Source: Halobaculum sp. MBLA0147 (GTDB lineage Archaea; Halobacteriota; Halobacteria; Halobacteriales; Haloferacaceae). Taken from it: 64,000 nt of DNA. The position numbers were made by a program, and so were the translations under genes. The notes beneath the pieces were generated by a model. That model was not told the origin of the DNA. It saw only the letters and a list, made by a program, of their open reading frames with translations, and ran no database searches. Position 1 is the stretch's first letter, and the number at the start of each line of letters is the position of its first letter. The DNA is taken from assembly GCF_041361345.1 (NCBI RefSeq), contig NZ_JBGKAD010000001.1, positions 1,984,001-2,048,000 on the forward strand, given 5' to 3'. Below are positions 52,181-62,126 of the stretch, in pieces.

Positions 52181-53329
52181 ATGAGAGTCGGGGTACTCGG
52201 AGTCGGCCGCGCCGGTGGAGCGATCGCAGACACTCTCGTCGCCCTCGCCGACGAGAGTCGCGTCGATCCGGTGACGGAGGCGGTCGTCGTCGACACCGAC
52301 GACGACGACCTCGCGGCCGCGTCCGCGGTGGCCGCCGAGCACCGACACCTGGTCGGGCAGGTCGAGACCGGCGGCCACGGGACCGCCGGAGACCAGGAGG
52401 CGGCCGTCGCGGTGGCACGCGACGCACAGGCGGAACTGCGTGCCGCGTTGGACGCGCTGCCGGTGTCGCGGACGGACGCGTTCCTGGTCGTCGCCGGACT
52501 CTCCGGTGGCACGGGCGGCGGACTGGGACCGTGTCTGGCGGAGTTGTTGGCCGAGGTCGTCGAGCAGCCGATCTACGCCGTCGGCGTGCTCCCGAGCGAC
52601 GCGGAAGACGAGGGCGGCGACCACGCCGCTCGCGCGATGCGAGCGCTGCGTGCGTTCCGCGAGCCCGCGGCGGACGTGTTGCTGGTCGATCTGGACCGCT
52701 GGCGCGGCTCGGACGCGGACGTGGAGACGGCCTACGACGCGCTCGACCGCGACGTGGCCGAGGCTCTGTGGGCGCTGGCGGCCGCCAGCGAGACGAGCGG
52801 CGGCGCGCCGACGCCGGAACGGACACTCGACACCAGCGAGATAATCAACACACTCCGAGGTGACGGGGTCGCGACGCTGGCACGGGCACGCAACACGCTC
52901 CCGACGAGCGACGAGGACGGTGGGTTGGTGGACAGCGTCCGCGGGCTGTTCGGCGACTCGACGCCCGACGTCGACGAGGTCGCCGTCACGCGGCTGGCGA
53001 CGACGACCACCCGTGAAGCGATCCACTCGAAGACGTTCCTCGGCGACGGCGTCGCGGACGCCGGGCGTGCCGCCGTCGTCGTGGACGCACCGGGGGCGTA
53101 CCTGCTGCGCGAGGGGATCGAGGAGGCGACCGGGATCGTCGAGGACGCGACCGACTCTGTCGCCGTCCGCGCGGGTGACCGCCCCCGGCCGAGGACCGAC
53201 GACCTGGGTGTCACTGTCCTCGCGGCCGGACTGACGGACGTCCCGCGACTGGACGAACTCGAACGGCGCACCCGCGAGTACCTCGGCGAGGCACCCGACG
53301 ACCACGGCGACGACCTGACCGTCGAGTGA
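52181..53329 (+). CDS. CetZ-family tubulin-like protein
   Basis: A 382-residue GTP-binding protein of the archaeal CetZ (FtsZ/tubulin superfamily) group. The start GVLGVGRAGG, the tubulin signature GGTGGGL (109-115), GVLPSDAEDEGGDHAARAMRAL, TSEIINTL and the C-terminal VAVRAGDRPRPRTDDLGVTVLAAGLTDVPRL align with the pattern of haloarchaeal CetZ1. The signature has GGTGGG where many have GGTGSG. CetZ proteins polymerise and influence cell shape and motility rather than division. Only one copy is in the window, and it is more divergent than CetZ1. Confidence 0.85.
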   Translation: MRVGVLGVGRAGGAIADTLVALADESRVDPVTEAVVVDTDDDDLAAASAVAAEHRHLVGQVETGGHGTAGDQEAAVAVARDAQAELRAALDALPVSRTDAFLVVAGLSGGTGGGLGPCLAELLAEVVEQPIYAVGVLPSDAEDEGGDHAARAMRALRAFREPAADVLLVDLDRWRGSDADVETAYDALDRDVAEALWALAAASETSGGAPTPERTLDTSEIINTLRGDGVATLARARNTLPTSDEDGGLVDSVRGLFGDSTPDVDEVAVTRLATTTTREAIHSKTFLGDGVADAGRAAVVVDAPGAYLLREGIEEATGIVEDATDSVAVRAGDRPRPRTDDLGVTVLAAGLTDVPRLDELERRTREYLGEAPDDHGDDLTVE

Positions 53330-53508
53330 CGCCGAGCGTCCGACAACCGCGTCACCACACCCCACGGTGAAAGTGAAACGGACGCGCGGTGTCTCCGACC
53401 GGCGTCGGCGAGAACCGCCCGACGCCGCGGCCACGCGTCCGGCCGTTCGGGTAGGTAACGGGAGCGTGCAGTCGAAACCGGGGGGTGATCGCCGAGCGGA
53501 CTCGCTCC

Positions 53509-54105
53509 TCACTTCTCCACGTCGAGCAGCGCGACCCGCTCGTGGACCGCGTCGGCGAGTGTCCCGTCCGTCGCCGCGAGTTCGCGGTCCGTCACGTCGA
53601 AGAACGAGCGGACGCGCTCCGAGTCGGGCGTGTCGAGCACGTCCGGGTCCCACTCCGCGACCGCGTCGAACCGCTCGCGGAGACGGGCGACGGCCTCGCG
53701 CTCTCGTTCGGCGTCGTCGTTCTCGTCCCTGGCAGCGTCACGTCCGTGGTCGGTAGCGGCGCGCTCGTCGTCGGCCTCCGCGTCCGCCGACGCGCTCGCG
53801 ACGAGGAACACCGTCGGACACGACCCCTCGGAGACGCCCATCGTCAGTGCGCGGTCGATCTGTCGCCGCCCGGCGGCGTACAACAGCGTCTCGACGCTGC
53901 GGTCACGGGCGACGTTCTCTCCACGCTCGAACGCCCGGTTGGCCCGTGCCAGCGCCCGTTCGAGGTGGTCGGCGTCTACGACGTAGCGGGCGTCGAACGC
54001 CTGGACCGTACAGTCCGTCGCGTCGCCGACGGCGTCACAGTCGGCCACGAACTCGTCGACGTCGGCGACGGTGAGGGTTCCGGCGAGGAGCTCCACGTCG
54101 ATCAC
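53509..54105 (-). CDS. cgi121: KEOPS complex subunit Cgi121
   Basis: A 198-residue protein with the Cgi121 pattern: an N-terminal beta region ([18 protein letters not shown]), [36 protein letters not shown], and [21 protein letters not shown]. An acidic insert follows, then the C-terminal [32 protein letters not shown] makes the universal tRNA modification t6A. The GTG start overlaps the hel308 stop by 4 nt, so the two are co-translated. The acidic insert (residues about 118-145) is larger than in typical homologues. Confidence 0.85.
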   Translation of the reverse strand: MIDVELLAGTLTVADVDEFVADCDAVGDATDCTVQAFDARYVVDADHLERALARANRAFERGENVARDRSVETLLYAAGRRQIDRALTMGVSEGSCPTVFLVASASADAEADDERAATDHGRDAARDENDDAEREREAVARLRERFDAVAEWDPDVLDTPDSERVRSFFDVTDRELAATDGTLADAVHERVALLDVEK

Positions 54106-56543
54106 CCGAAGTCCATGAGGTTCGCCTGTGATCCGTCGTCCGTCTCCTCGGCCGGCTCGTCGTCGAACACGTCCGTGTCCGGCGCGCGGTCGTCCCCCTC
54201 GCCGGCCCCGTCGGCGTCGGTACCGCCACTCGATCCACCGGCTCCGCCACCACCGCTCGTCTCCCCGCCGCTCCCGGCGTCGCCGTCCGTCCCGGCGCCG
54301 TCACGGCTCTCGCTCGCGCGGTCGAACGTCGTCCGCCGCCCGCCGCCGTCGCCGTCCGACACGCCGTCCATCGAGGGGTCGCGTCGTCCGACGTTCTCCA
54401 AGACTCGCTCGGCAGTCTTCCGGCGGCCGTCCAACGCACCCAACACGATCGACTTGTCGACCTCACGGAGGTCCGCCCGCGTCTCGACCCCCGCCTCGTA
54501 CAACTTCCGGGCGCGGACACGCCCGACGCCGCGCACGCCGGTGAGGTCGAGCAGTTCCTCCCGGACCCCGTCCGCGACGCGGCGCTTGGCCTCGCGGACG
54601 GCGAGCGTGACCCCCAAGTCGAGTTCCGTCGCCAACTGCTCGGCGGCGCCCAACAGCCACTCCGCGGTGTCGACCTTCCCGCGGATGTCGCCCGGGCCGA
54701 CGCCGTACCGCTCCGTGATCCGGTCCTCGTCGAGTTCCGACGCCCAGTCTTCCAGCAGTTTCGCCGTCTTCAACGCCGAGAGCCAGTCCTCGAAGGCCAC
54801 GTCCTCGAACTCCGAGGGTGTCGCGCCGAGCAGTTCGTCCTCGCGCTCGTAACAGATCTCCGTGAACGTGTCGCGGTCCCCGGACTTCAGGTACAACTCG
54901 TAGGTGTCCGGGGTGCGCGAGACGAGGTGGTACAGCCCCAACGCCGACGGCGTCTCGTCGTCGGCGACCTGCCGGAGGCCGTCGATCATCTCCGCGGCCG
55001 ACATCGGGTCGAGGTAGAGCCGCGACACCGTGTGTCCGACACTCGTCGCCGTCAGCGTCCCGTCCGACTCTTCGAGGAAGTCGTTCGCGACGAGGTAGTC
55101 CACCACGTCCGCGGCGACCGTCCGGAGTCGCCGGTCGTCGTCCGTCTGACTGGCGTACAGCGTTCGGTCGAGGAACTCGAGTAGCCCGTCGCGAGAGTTC
55201 GCGAACCCCGTCGCCACCGTCGAGAGCACGTGTGTCCGCAACGCCGGCTCGGCCGCCAGCTTCGACTCCACCGGCTCTGGCTCCGCCCACAGGTACCGCT
55301 CGAACAGCTCGTCCATCGTGTCGCGGTCCTTCGCGAGGAGGATCGCCTCCCCGTACGGATCCAGCCCCGGCCGCCCGGCACGGCCCATCATCTGGTGGAC
55401 TTCGAGGGTGTCCAGCGGCTGCATCCCGCCGAACTCCCCGTCGTAGCGACGCCAGTCGCGGACGATCACCCGTCGTGCGGGCGTGTTGACGCCCGCCGCG
55501 AGCGTCGGCGTCGCACAGACGCACTTGATCAGACGGTCCCGGAACGCCTCCTCGACCAGCGAGCGGTGTTCGCTCGCCAGTCCGGCGTGGTGGAAGGCGG
55601 CCCCCTTCGCGACGGCGTCCGCCAGGTCCTCGCTCGTCTCCGTGTCGGACACGTCGCGGATCTCCGCCGCCAACTCTCGGAGGTCGTTCTGTTCGCCCGC
55701 CGAGAGTCGGCGTGCGGTCACGTCGCCGAGTCGCCGGGCGGCGGTCTCGGCGTTGCGCCGGGAGTTGACGAACACGAGCGAGGAGCCACGGTTGCCGTCG
55801 TCGTCCGTCTCGTCGAGCGCGTCACCCACCAGCGCCGCGGTCTGCTTCTCGCCGCTGCCGACGGGCACCTCGCGCTGGTCCCCGTCCGCGAAGTTCACCG
55901 CGCTCCCGTAGTGGACGCCGGTCCGCAACTCGATCGGGCGCCAGTCGGACTCGACGAGTTCGGCGTCGAGCCAGTCGGCGATCTCCCCGGCGTTGCCGAC
56001 GGTCGCCGACAGCGCCACCACCTGGATCCCGGGGTTGATCTTCCGGAGTTTCGCGAGTGTCACCTCCAGTGTCGGGCCGCGCCCGGCGTCGTCGACGAGG
56101 TGAACCTCGTCGGAGACGACACACGAGAGGTCGTCGAGCCACGCCGCGCCGTTGCGGATCAGCGAGTCCACCTTCTCGGAGGTCGCGACGACGATGTCCC
56201 GCGAGGCCAGCCACTCCTCGTCGGAGTCGAAGTTCCCCGTCGAGACCCCCACCTGCACGTCCAGATCCCCCCACTTCTCGAACTCCGCCTTCTTCTCGGA
56301 GGCGAGGGCCCGCAGCGGGACGATGTACAGCGCCGTCCCGCCGCGGGCGACGGCCGACAGCATCGCCAGTTCCGCGATCAGCGTCTTCCCCGAGGCCGTC
56401 GGGACGGCCGCGACGACGGACTCGCCGTCGGCGACGCCCGCCTCCAAGGCGGCGTCTTGCGGGGGGTAGAACTCGGCGATCCCCTCCGCTTCGAGCTTCT
56501 CGGCGGCGCCCTCCGGGAGGGTCTCCACGTCGGCTGGCTCCAT
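54102..56543 (-). CDS. hel308: Hel308 DNA helicase
   Basis: An 813-residue superfamily 2 helicase. Walker A TASGKT is at 49-54, DEVH box at 145-148, [12 protein letters not shown] near 200, and the C-terminal domains follow ([24 protein letters not shown] region). It unwinds lagging-strand templates at stalled forks in archaea. The last about 120 residues include a helix-hairpin-helix-like [18 protein letters not shown] and then an acidic Gly/Ser/Asp low-complexity tail ending in a PIP-box-like QANLMDFG. Length is normal. It is translationally coupled to cgi121. Confidence 0.95.
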   Translation of the reverse strand: MEPADVETLPEGAAEKLEAEGIAEFYPPQDAALEAGVADGESVVAAVPTASGKTLIAELAMLSAVARGGTALYIVPLRALASEKKAEFEKWGDLDVQVGVSTGNFDSDEEWLASRDIVVATSEKVDSLIRNGAAWLDDLSCVVSDEVHLVDDAGRGPTLEVTLAKLRKINPGIQVVALSATVGNAGEIADWLDAELVESDWRPIELRTGVHYGSAVNFADGDQREVPVGSGEKQTAALVGDALDETDDDGNRGSSLVFVNSRRNAETAARRLGDVTARRLSAGEQNDLRELAAEIRDVSDTETSEDLADAVAKGAAFHHAGLASEHRSLVEEAFRDRLIKCVCATPTLAAGVNTPARRVIVRDWRRYDGEFGGMQPLDTLEVHQMMGRAGRPGLDPYGEAILLAKDRDTMDELFERYLWAEPEPVESKLAAEPALRTHVLSTVATGFANSRDGLLEFLDRTLYASQTDDDRRLRTVAADVVDYLVANDFLEESDGTLTATSVGHTVSRLYLDPMSAAEMIDGLRQVADDETPSALGLYHLVSRTPDTYELYLKSGDRDTFTEICYEREDELLGATPSEFEDVAFEDWLSALKTAKLLEDWASELDEDRITERYGVGPGDIRGKVDTAEWLLGAAEQLATELDLGVTLAVREAKRRVADGVREELLDLTGVRGVGRVRARKLYEAGVETRADLREVDKSIVLGALDGRRKTAERVLENVGRRDPSMDGVSDGDGGGRRTTFDRASESRDGAGTDGDAGSGGETSGGGGAGGSSGGTDADGAGEGDDRAPDTDVFDDEPAEETDDGSQANLMDFG

Positions 56544-56670
56544 CTACACGTCGTTGGTGCGGTCTCCGATTTAAACTGTCGGAGCGACACGACGGGTCGG
56601 TCGGCGGACTCGGTGCCAACCGGTGACCCGCTCACACCGCCACGCTCCCCACGTCCGACCCACTCGCTCG

Positions 56671-57687
56671 TCACACCACCACTCGCTCCACGTCCAAGCC
56701 GCTCGCGCGTCGTACGACGGCGGAGACGGGGTCCTCGGTGCCGGCGAGGTTGTCGGAGTCGCCGTCCACCACGAGCAGCTTCGCCGGGCGACCGCGTTCG
56801 ACGAGACCGTACTCGAAGCCGACGGCGGCGGCGCCGCCGCGGGTCGCCATGTGCAACACCTCGCGGTCGGTCACGTCGAACCGCTTGGCGGTGTACTCCA
56901 TCTCGCGGAACATCGACGGGCCGTTTACCATCACGTTGTCCGTCCCCAGCGCGACCGTCGTGTGGTCGAGCAGCTCCCGCAGCGGCGGGGTCCCGACGCC
57001 GAGCGCGAGGTTCGCTCGCGGACAGGCGACGATCGGCACGTCCTGCTCGGCGACGCGTTCGAGGTGCTCGTCTGCGGCGTGGACCATGTGGACGAGGAGG
57101 TCAGGCTCCAAGTCCAGCGCCGGGTGGATGTCGCTCGCGTCCGGTTCCCCGGCGTGGATCGCGAACGGCTTCCCGCGCTCGCGGACCGCCGCGCGCCGCT
57201 CGCGGAAGTCCTCGTCCGTCGCGCCGCTGGCGCCGAACCCGTCGGCCACGTCCAACACCGCCGGGTCGTCGCTGCCGAAGACGAACGCCGCGATTCGTTC
57301 GGTCCCCGCCGCCTCGCGGAGCACGCGAGCCCCCTCGACTCCGAACTCCCGGAAGTCGCAGAACGCCGCCGTCCCGGTGCGTTCCATCAGCCGGCAGGTG
57401 CGGCGGATCGCCCGCACGCGGTCCGCACGCGGCGTCTCTCTGAGGCGCTCGTGTTTGCGACTGTCCGGCGGGACGACCGCCTCCTCCAGGGAGAGCCCGA
57501 CGGCGGCCTCCTTCGCGACGGAGTCGCCGACGTGGGTGTGCGCGTTGACGAACGCCGGCAGGACGATCCGGTCGCTGTCGGTCGCCGTCTCCTCGATCGC
57601 CGCGATCTCCCCGTCCTCGATCACGACGCGTCCCCGGATCGGCTCGAACGACGCCCCCACCAGTACGGTCCCCTCGATCGTCTCCAT
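56671..57687 (-). CDS. Amidohydrolase (ATZ/TRZ-deaminase-like)
   Basis: A 338-residue TIM-barrel metal hydrolase. The metal-binding HxH is in VNAHTHVGD, with further residues in FAIHAGEPD, VHMVHAADEH and the Asp in VALGTDNVM. It ends with the beta segment VERGRPAKLLVVDGDSDN, as in chlorohydrolase/deaminase enzymes. A possible substrate is a nucleobase or nucleoside derivative (cytosine, guanine, SAH-type deaminases), but it is not decided. ATG 57687 gives the normal family start; upstream residues are shadow. Confidence 0.85.
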   Translation of the reverse strand: METIEGTVLVGASFEPIRGRVVIEDGEIAAIEETATDSDRIVLPAFVNAHTHVGDSVAKEAAVGLSLEEAVVPPDSRKHERLRETPRADRVRAIRRTCRLMERTGTAAFCDFREFGVEGARVLREAAGTERIAAFVFGSDDPAVLDVADGFGASGATDEDFRERRAAVRERGKPFAIHAGEPDASDIHPALDLEPDLLVHMVHAADEHLERVAEQDVPIVACPRANLALGVGTPPLRELLDHTTVALGTDNVMVNGPSMFREMEYTAKRFDVTDREVLHMATRGGAAAVGFEYGLVERGRPAKLLVVDGDSDNLAGTEDPVSAVVRRASGLDVERVVV

Positions 57688-57863
57688 CGGGTCGCGGTAC
57701 GGGCCGGGTGGTGAAGTGCGTTCGCAGTCGCGGCGAGGCGGCGCGCTCGCCCGTCGTCGGGTGACGGGCGGTGACCACGCGGTCGCCGTCGACCTCTGCC
57801 CACCCCCGTCCGCCAGCCCGCCCACACGAAACCGTTTTGCGCGCCACCGGCGTCACACCGTGC

Positions 57864-59495
57864 GTGCCACTGGAGACGCCGGTCAGGGTCGCGCAGGCGC
57901 TCGCAGAACGGGGGTACAACGCGGAGCGCGGCGCCGTGACCCTGATCGCGGAGGCCGACGACCCGCCGGGGGCGCTGGAGGCCGCGGTCGCGGCGGCGCC
58001 CGACGACGCGGTGAAGCTGACCGCGGCCCACGTCCAGGCGGGCCGCCGCGAGGAGCCGGTCCCCGATCCCGACGCGGTCGCGGAGGCAGACGACCCGAGC
58101 GAGCGCACCGACCCGCGAGAGACGGCAGACACGAGCGAGACGAACGAGCCGACGGAGGCGGACGACACACCCGCCACGGACGAGCCGACGGACGCGGACG
58201 ACACACCTGCCACGGACGAGTCGGACGACACCCCCACACCGGACGAGCCGACGTTCGGGGAGGCGGCCGCGAGCGTCGGGAACCGCGACCCGTCGCCGGC
58301 GGAGATCACCAACGACGTGACGGGGCGCTCGACCGGCACGGGCCAGTACGAGGAGTTCGTCACGGTGTTCCGGGACCGCTACGAGCGGCTCTCGGGACAG
58401 CTCCGGGGGCGCGTCAACCACCGCCCGGCCGACACTATCGAGGACATGGCCCCCGGCAGCGACGTGGCGATGGTCGGCCTGGTGAACGACATCCGGTCGA
58501 CGGCCTCGGGCCACTGGCTCGTCGAGTTGGAGGACACGACCGGCACCTTCCCGGCGTTGGTGATGAAGGACCGAGACCTCGCGGACACGGTCGACGAACT
58601 CCTCTTGGACGAGTGCGTCGCCGTCGAGGGGTCGCTGTCGGACGACTCGGGGCTGATCTTCGCGGACGACATCCACTTCCCGGACGTGCCACGCACCTAC
58701 CGGCCGTCGACGGCCGACCGCGAGGTGCAGGCGGCGCTGATCTCGGACGTCCACGTCGGCAGCGAGGAGTTCGTCGCGGAGGCGTGGGAACGGTTCGCCG
58801 ACTGGCTCCACACCCCCGCCGCCGAGAACGTCGAGTACCTCCTCATCGCCGGGGACATGGTCGAGGGGGTCGGCGTCTACCCCGGGCAAGACGAGGAGTT
58901 GGACATCGTCGACATCTACGACCAGTACGAGGCGTTCTCGGAGCGGCTGAAGTCCGTCCCGGGGGACATCGAGATCGTGATGATCCCCGGGAACCACGAC
59001 GCCGTCCGGCTCGCGGAGCCGCAGCCGGCCTTCGACGAGGAACTCCGGGAGATCATGTCCGCACACGACGCCCGGATCACCGGGAACCCCTCCACGGTGA
59101 CGATCGAGGGGGTGTCGATCCTGATGTACCACGGCGTCTCGCTGGACGAGTTGATCGCGGAGTTGCCCGACGACGCCGCCAGCTACGACGACCCACACGA
59201 GGCGATGTACCAACTGCTGAAGAAGCGACACGTCGCCCCGCAGTACGGCGGGAAGATCCGACTCGCCCCCGAGGCGGAGGACTACCTCGTGATGGACGAG
59301 GTGCCGGACGTGTTCCACACCGGTCACGTCCACAAGGTCGGGTGGGGGAAGTACCACAACGTCCTCGCGGTCAACACCGGCTGCTGGCAGGCCCAGACCG
59401 ACTTCCAGAAGTCCGTCAACATCGACCCCGACGTGGGACGTGCGCCCATCATCGACCTCGACACGCTAGACATGACCGTCCGGAAGTTCGTGTGA
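57864..59495 (+). CDS. polB: DNA polymerase D small subunit (DP1)
   Basis: A 543-residue GTG-start protein. An acidic Thr/Asp/Glu linker with tandem TDADDTPATDE-type repeats (about 90-130) follows the N-terminal helical domain. The OB-fold and calcineurin-like phosphoesterase domain carry metal motifs ALISDVHVGS, LLIAGDMVEGVG, MIPGNHDAVR, LMYHGVS and FHTGHVHKVGW. This subunit has the 3'-5' proofreading exonuclease of the replicative archaeal PolD. The large subunit is not in the window. GTG 57864 has TATA-like CGTTTTGC 24-31 nt upstream and follows a poor extension. Confidence 0.94.
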   Translation: MPLETPVRVAQALAERGYNAERGAVTLIAEADDPPGALEAAVAAAPDDAVKLTAAHVQAGRREEPVPDPDAVAEADDPSERTDPRETADTSETNEPTEADDTPATDEPTDADDTPATDESDDTPTPDEPTFGEAAASVGNRDPSPAEITNDVTGRSTGTGQYEEFVTVFRDRYERLSGQLRGRVNHRPADTIEDMAPGSDVAMVGLVNDIRSTASGHWLVELEDTTGTFPALVMKDRDLADTVDELLLDECVAVEGSLSDDSGLIFADDIHFPDVPRTYRPSTADREVQAALISDVHVGSEEFVAEAWERFADWLHTPAAENVEYLLIAGDMVEGVGVYPGQDEELDIVDIYDQYEAFSERLKSVPGDIEIVMIPGNHDAVRLAEPQPAFDEELREIMSAHDARITGNPSTVTIEGVSILMYHGVSLDELIAELPDDAASYDDPHEAMYQLLKKRHVAPQYGGKIRLAPEAEDYLVMDEVPDVFHTGHVHKVGWGKYHNVLAVNTGCWQAQTDFQKSVNIDPDVGRAPIIDLDTLDMTVRKFV

Positions 59496-59612
59496 GTCCA
59501 CTGCTGCGTGGCGTGTCGTGACGGCGGACTCCGGCCGACGACACCGTCTGCGGAGCCACTCACTTCGACCCTACCTGTGGAGTCGCTCACTCCGACACGG
59601 TCTGGGGGGCCA

Positions 59613-60761
59613 CTACTCCGAGGCCGCCTCGGGGTACGTCGGCGTCCGCGCCGAGCGCGCGCTGCCGGCGACGAACGGGAGCGTCACGACCGTCGCGGGC
59701 ACCTCTTCGCCGTCGACACGGACGGTGACGGTGGTGTCGTCGGCATCCGCGTCCACCGACTCTGTGTCGGCCGGCGACGGGCCGACGGGCACGTCGAAGT
59801 CGACGTACGCGAGCGCGACTGGGCGGTCCAGCGTCGGCGAGTCGACCGCACGGGTCACCTCCCCGACGGCACTGTCCCCGTCGAACACCGCCGCGTCGGC
59901 GGTCGGGAGCCGCTCGGGCAACAGCCCCACCAGCCGTCGGCTCGGCCGGCCACGGTTCTCCACCTTCGAGACGACCTCCTGACCGACGTAACACCCCTTC
60001 TCGAAGTCGAGGCCGTTGCGGACGCCGGCCACGTTGGGGAGCTGGCCGACGAGCTCCGTGTCGAACAGCGGCGTCCCGGCCTCGGCGGTCAACGTCTCCC
60101 ACGTGCGGTAGCCGAACGGCGCGGCGTTGAGCCCGCGCGTGAGCAGCGTGTCGAAGACCTGCTCGGCGTCGGCGGCCGCACAGATCACCTCGTACCCCTC
60201 CTCGCCGGTCGGGGCGTCCGTCGCGATCACCGTGACGCCGGCGTCGTTCATCGACCCGCGGACGAACGACAGCGGCGGCTCCGGCGCGCCGGCGCCGTTC
60301 AACACGGAGGCGACCTTCTCCGTCGACCCCGAACCGTGGACGCCGAAGACGGCGTACTCCTCCGTCGCGTCCGCGATGGACACGTCCTGGATGAACACCT
60401 TCTCCGACCAGTCCTCGACCAGCGGCGTCGTCCGCTCGGGCGGGACGAACAACAGGAGCCGTTCGTCGGCGTTGTAGACGTACAACTCCGTCTCGATCCC
60501 ACCCTGCGGGTCGAGCAGCAGTGCGTACACCCCCTCGCCGTCGGTACGCGGGACGCGGTTCGAGACGGCGTCGTCGACGAAGTCGACGCGGTCGTCACCC
60601 TCGACGCGGACGACGCCGTAGGCCATCTCGCACACCCCGACGCCGTTGCGGACCGCCCGGACGGCACTGTCCGGGCGACCGTAGTGTGCGACACGCCGTC
60701 GCCCGCCTCGCTCCTCGAACGTCGCGCCGTACGTCTCGTGTGTGTCGCCGACCAGGGTCAT
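59613..60761 (-). CDS. ygfZ: YgfZ/GcvT-family folate-binding protein
   Basis: A 382-residue protein of the aminomethyltransferase/YgfZ superfamily. The YgfZ signature KGCYVGQEV is present in LDFEKGCYVGQEVVSKVENRG, together with RTDGEGVYALLLDPQGGIETELYVY and the C-terminal domain RRLVGLLPERLPTADA. YgfZ proteins support iron-sulfur cluster maturation with folate. The glycine-cleavage partners are not nearby, which favours YgfZ over GcvT. ATG 60761 is preferred over an ATG nine codons upstream. Confidence 0.86.
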   Translation of the reverse strand: MTLVGDTHETYGATFEERGGRRRVAHYGRPDSAVRAVRNGVGVCEMAYGVVRVEGDDRVDFVDDAVSNRVPRTDGEGVYALLLDPQGGIETELYVYNADERLLLFVPPERTTPLVEDWSEKVFIQDVSIADATEEYAVFGVHGSGSTEKVASVLNGAGAPEPPLSFVRGSMNDAGVTVIATDAPTGEEGYEVICAAADAEQVFDTLLTRGLNAAPFGYRTWETLTAEAGTPLFDTELVGQLPNVAGVRNGLDFEKGCYVGQEVVSKVENRGRPSRRLVGLLPERLPTADAAVFDGDSAVGEVTRAVDSPTLDRPVALAYVDFDVPVGPSPADTESVDADADDTTVTVRVDGEEVPATVVTLPFVAGSARSARTPTYPEAASE

Positions 60762-60863
60762 ACCCTGCCGTACGACCCCGAGCGGCAAAACGAACCCGTG
60801 TCTGGACGCGCCGTTGTGGTCGCAGCCTCGGGGCGCGCCCTGGCAACCCCGTGCCCGACGGCG

Positions 60864-61241
60864 TCACCGGAAGAACCGGCGGAGGCGTCTGCGGAGGCGG
60901 CCGAGCGTGGTCGTCGGTTCGCCGCCGTCGCTCGCGGGGTCGCGACCGAACAGCGCCTGCCGGACGGCCTCGAACAGCCCGGGGTCGTCGCCGGGTGACT
61001 CGCCGGGGTCGGGGACGACGCGGTCGTCGGGGTACAGCCAGACGGTGCCGTCGCCCTCCTCGACCCGGATGAGGCCGTCGCCTTTGAGTGCGGTCAGCGC
61101 CGACTCGATCCGGTCGATGTCGGCGTCGACGTGCGACCGCAACTCGAGGACGGTCATCCCGTCGTCGGCACGCCCGACTAACGCGTCGAGAACTGCCACC
61201 TCCGTGGCGTCGCGGTCGCGGAACTCCGCCCGTGCGGGCAT
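60864..61241 (-). CDS. Winged-helix protein (DUF6432-like)
   Basis: A 125-residue protein. RDRDATEVAVLDALVGRADDGMTVLELRSHVDADIDRIESALTALKGDGLIRVEEGDG forms a winged-helix domain like the haloarchaeal DUF6432 family. It is likely DNA binding. The tail (GRLRRRLRRFFR) is unusually basic for this proteome. It lies just upstream of ygfZ on the same strand with a gap of about 100 nt, so they may be transcribed together. Confidence 0.75.
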   Translation of the reverse strand: MPARAEFRDRDATEVAVLDALVGRADDGMTVLELRSHVDADIDRIESALTALKGDGLIRVEEGDGTVWLYPDDRVVPDPGESPGDDPGLFEAVRQALFGRDPASDGGEPTTTLGRLRRRLRRFFR

Positions 61242-61351
61242 ACGAGACCCAACGGTCGGCGACGGCTTACACTTTGCGAGGGGGTTCACGACGCCGTCCC
61301 CGCCCCGCCTCACGTCGGCCTACTTCGACTCGGTCCGCCTCGCGTCGTTCG

Positions 61352-61430
61352 ACCTCACCTCACCGTACCTCTCCTCACCTCTCCTCACCGCACCTCACCT
61401 CTCCTCACCGCACCTCACCTCTCCTCACCC
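61352..61430. repeat. Low-complexity CCTCACCT-type repeat
   Basis: A 20-nt unit CTCCTCACCGCACCTCACCT recurs at 61381 and 61401, with partial copies around. It overlaps the last codons of the membrane protein gene at 61425. The pyrimidine-rich strand bias may block or slow read-through. Confidence 0.75.
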
Positions 61431-62123
61431 CCGGAGCCGCCGGAGCGTCGCGAAGCCGGGGCGCCACCACAGGAGCGCGAGTGAGACGAGGAAGACGGCC
61501 GTCGAGGGGCCGTAGCCGACACCCGTCACGAGCGCGGCGACGACGCCGCCGCCGCCGACGGTCGCCGCGACCGCACCCGCGAGAATCGGGAACGAACACG
61601 AGACACACGAGAACAGTCCGAGCAGCCCGGCGAGCCCCGCTCGCGACGCCTCCAGCAGACTCCCGTACAGCAGGTACACCAGAGCGCCGTACCCCAACAC
61701 CTTCGCGGGCATCACCACGGCCGCCACCCGCTGCCCGCCGTAGACGACCGCCGGCCCCCAGCCGGGCGGGAGCAGCGACACGTCCCACCCGAGCGGCGTC
61801 ACCGGCGTCGACGGGCCGACGACGCCGCCGAAGACGAACAGGAGGAGACCGTATCCCGCGGCGACGAGGGTCGGGACGGCTCGCGATCCGGTCGCCTCCG
61901 GGAGGTCGTACCGCGCGAACACGAGCAGCGCGGCGTCGACCCAGAGGAGTCCGTACAGCGTGAACAGCGGCGAGGACAGCGTCGCGTCCGTGAACGCGAA
62001 GTACGCCACGACCGCCGCCAGCTCGGCGTTCACGACGAGGGTCCACACGAGCAGACTCCGCCGCGTCACCGGCCCGACGACCGGCAGCGAGAACAGTGGC
62101 TGCGACGCGGCGTCGGTCGCCAT
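61425..62123 (-). CDS. Integral membrane protein next to heme synthase (DUF7546-like)
   Basis: A 232-residue protein with about seven hydrophobic helices (LVWTLVVNAELAAVVAYFAF, LLWVDAALLVFARY, VPTLVAAGYGLLLFVFGGVVG, VVMPAKVLGYGALVYLLYGSL). It carries a cysteine cluster in LLGLFSCVSCSFPILAGAVA. It begins 3 nt after the heme synthase stop on the same strand, so it is in the same operon and could have a role in heme or oxidase assembly. The cysteine pair could bind metal. No catalytic function is known. Confidence 0.75.
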   Translation of the reverse strand: MATDAASQPLFSLPVVGPVTRRSLLVWTLVVNAELAAVVAYFAFTDATLSSPLFTLYGLLWVDAALLVFARYDLPEATGSRAVPTLVAAGYGLLLFVFGGVVGPSTPVTPLGWDVSLLPPGWGPAVVYGGQRVAAVVMPAKVLGYGALVYLLYGSLLEASRAGLAGLLGLFSCVSCSFPILAGAVAATVGGGGVVAALVTGVGYGPSTAVFLVSLALLWWRPGFATLRRLRG

Positions 62124-62126
62124 CGC

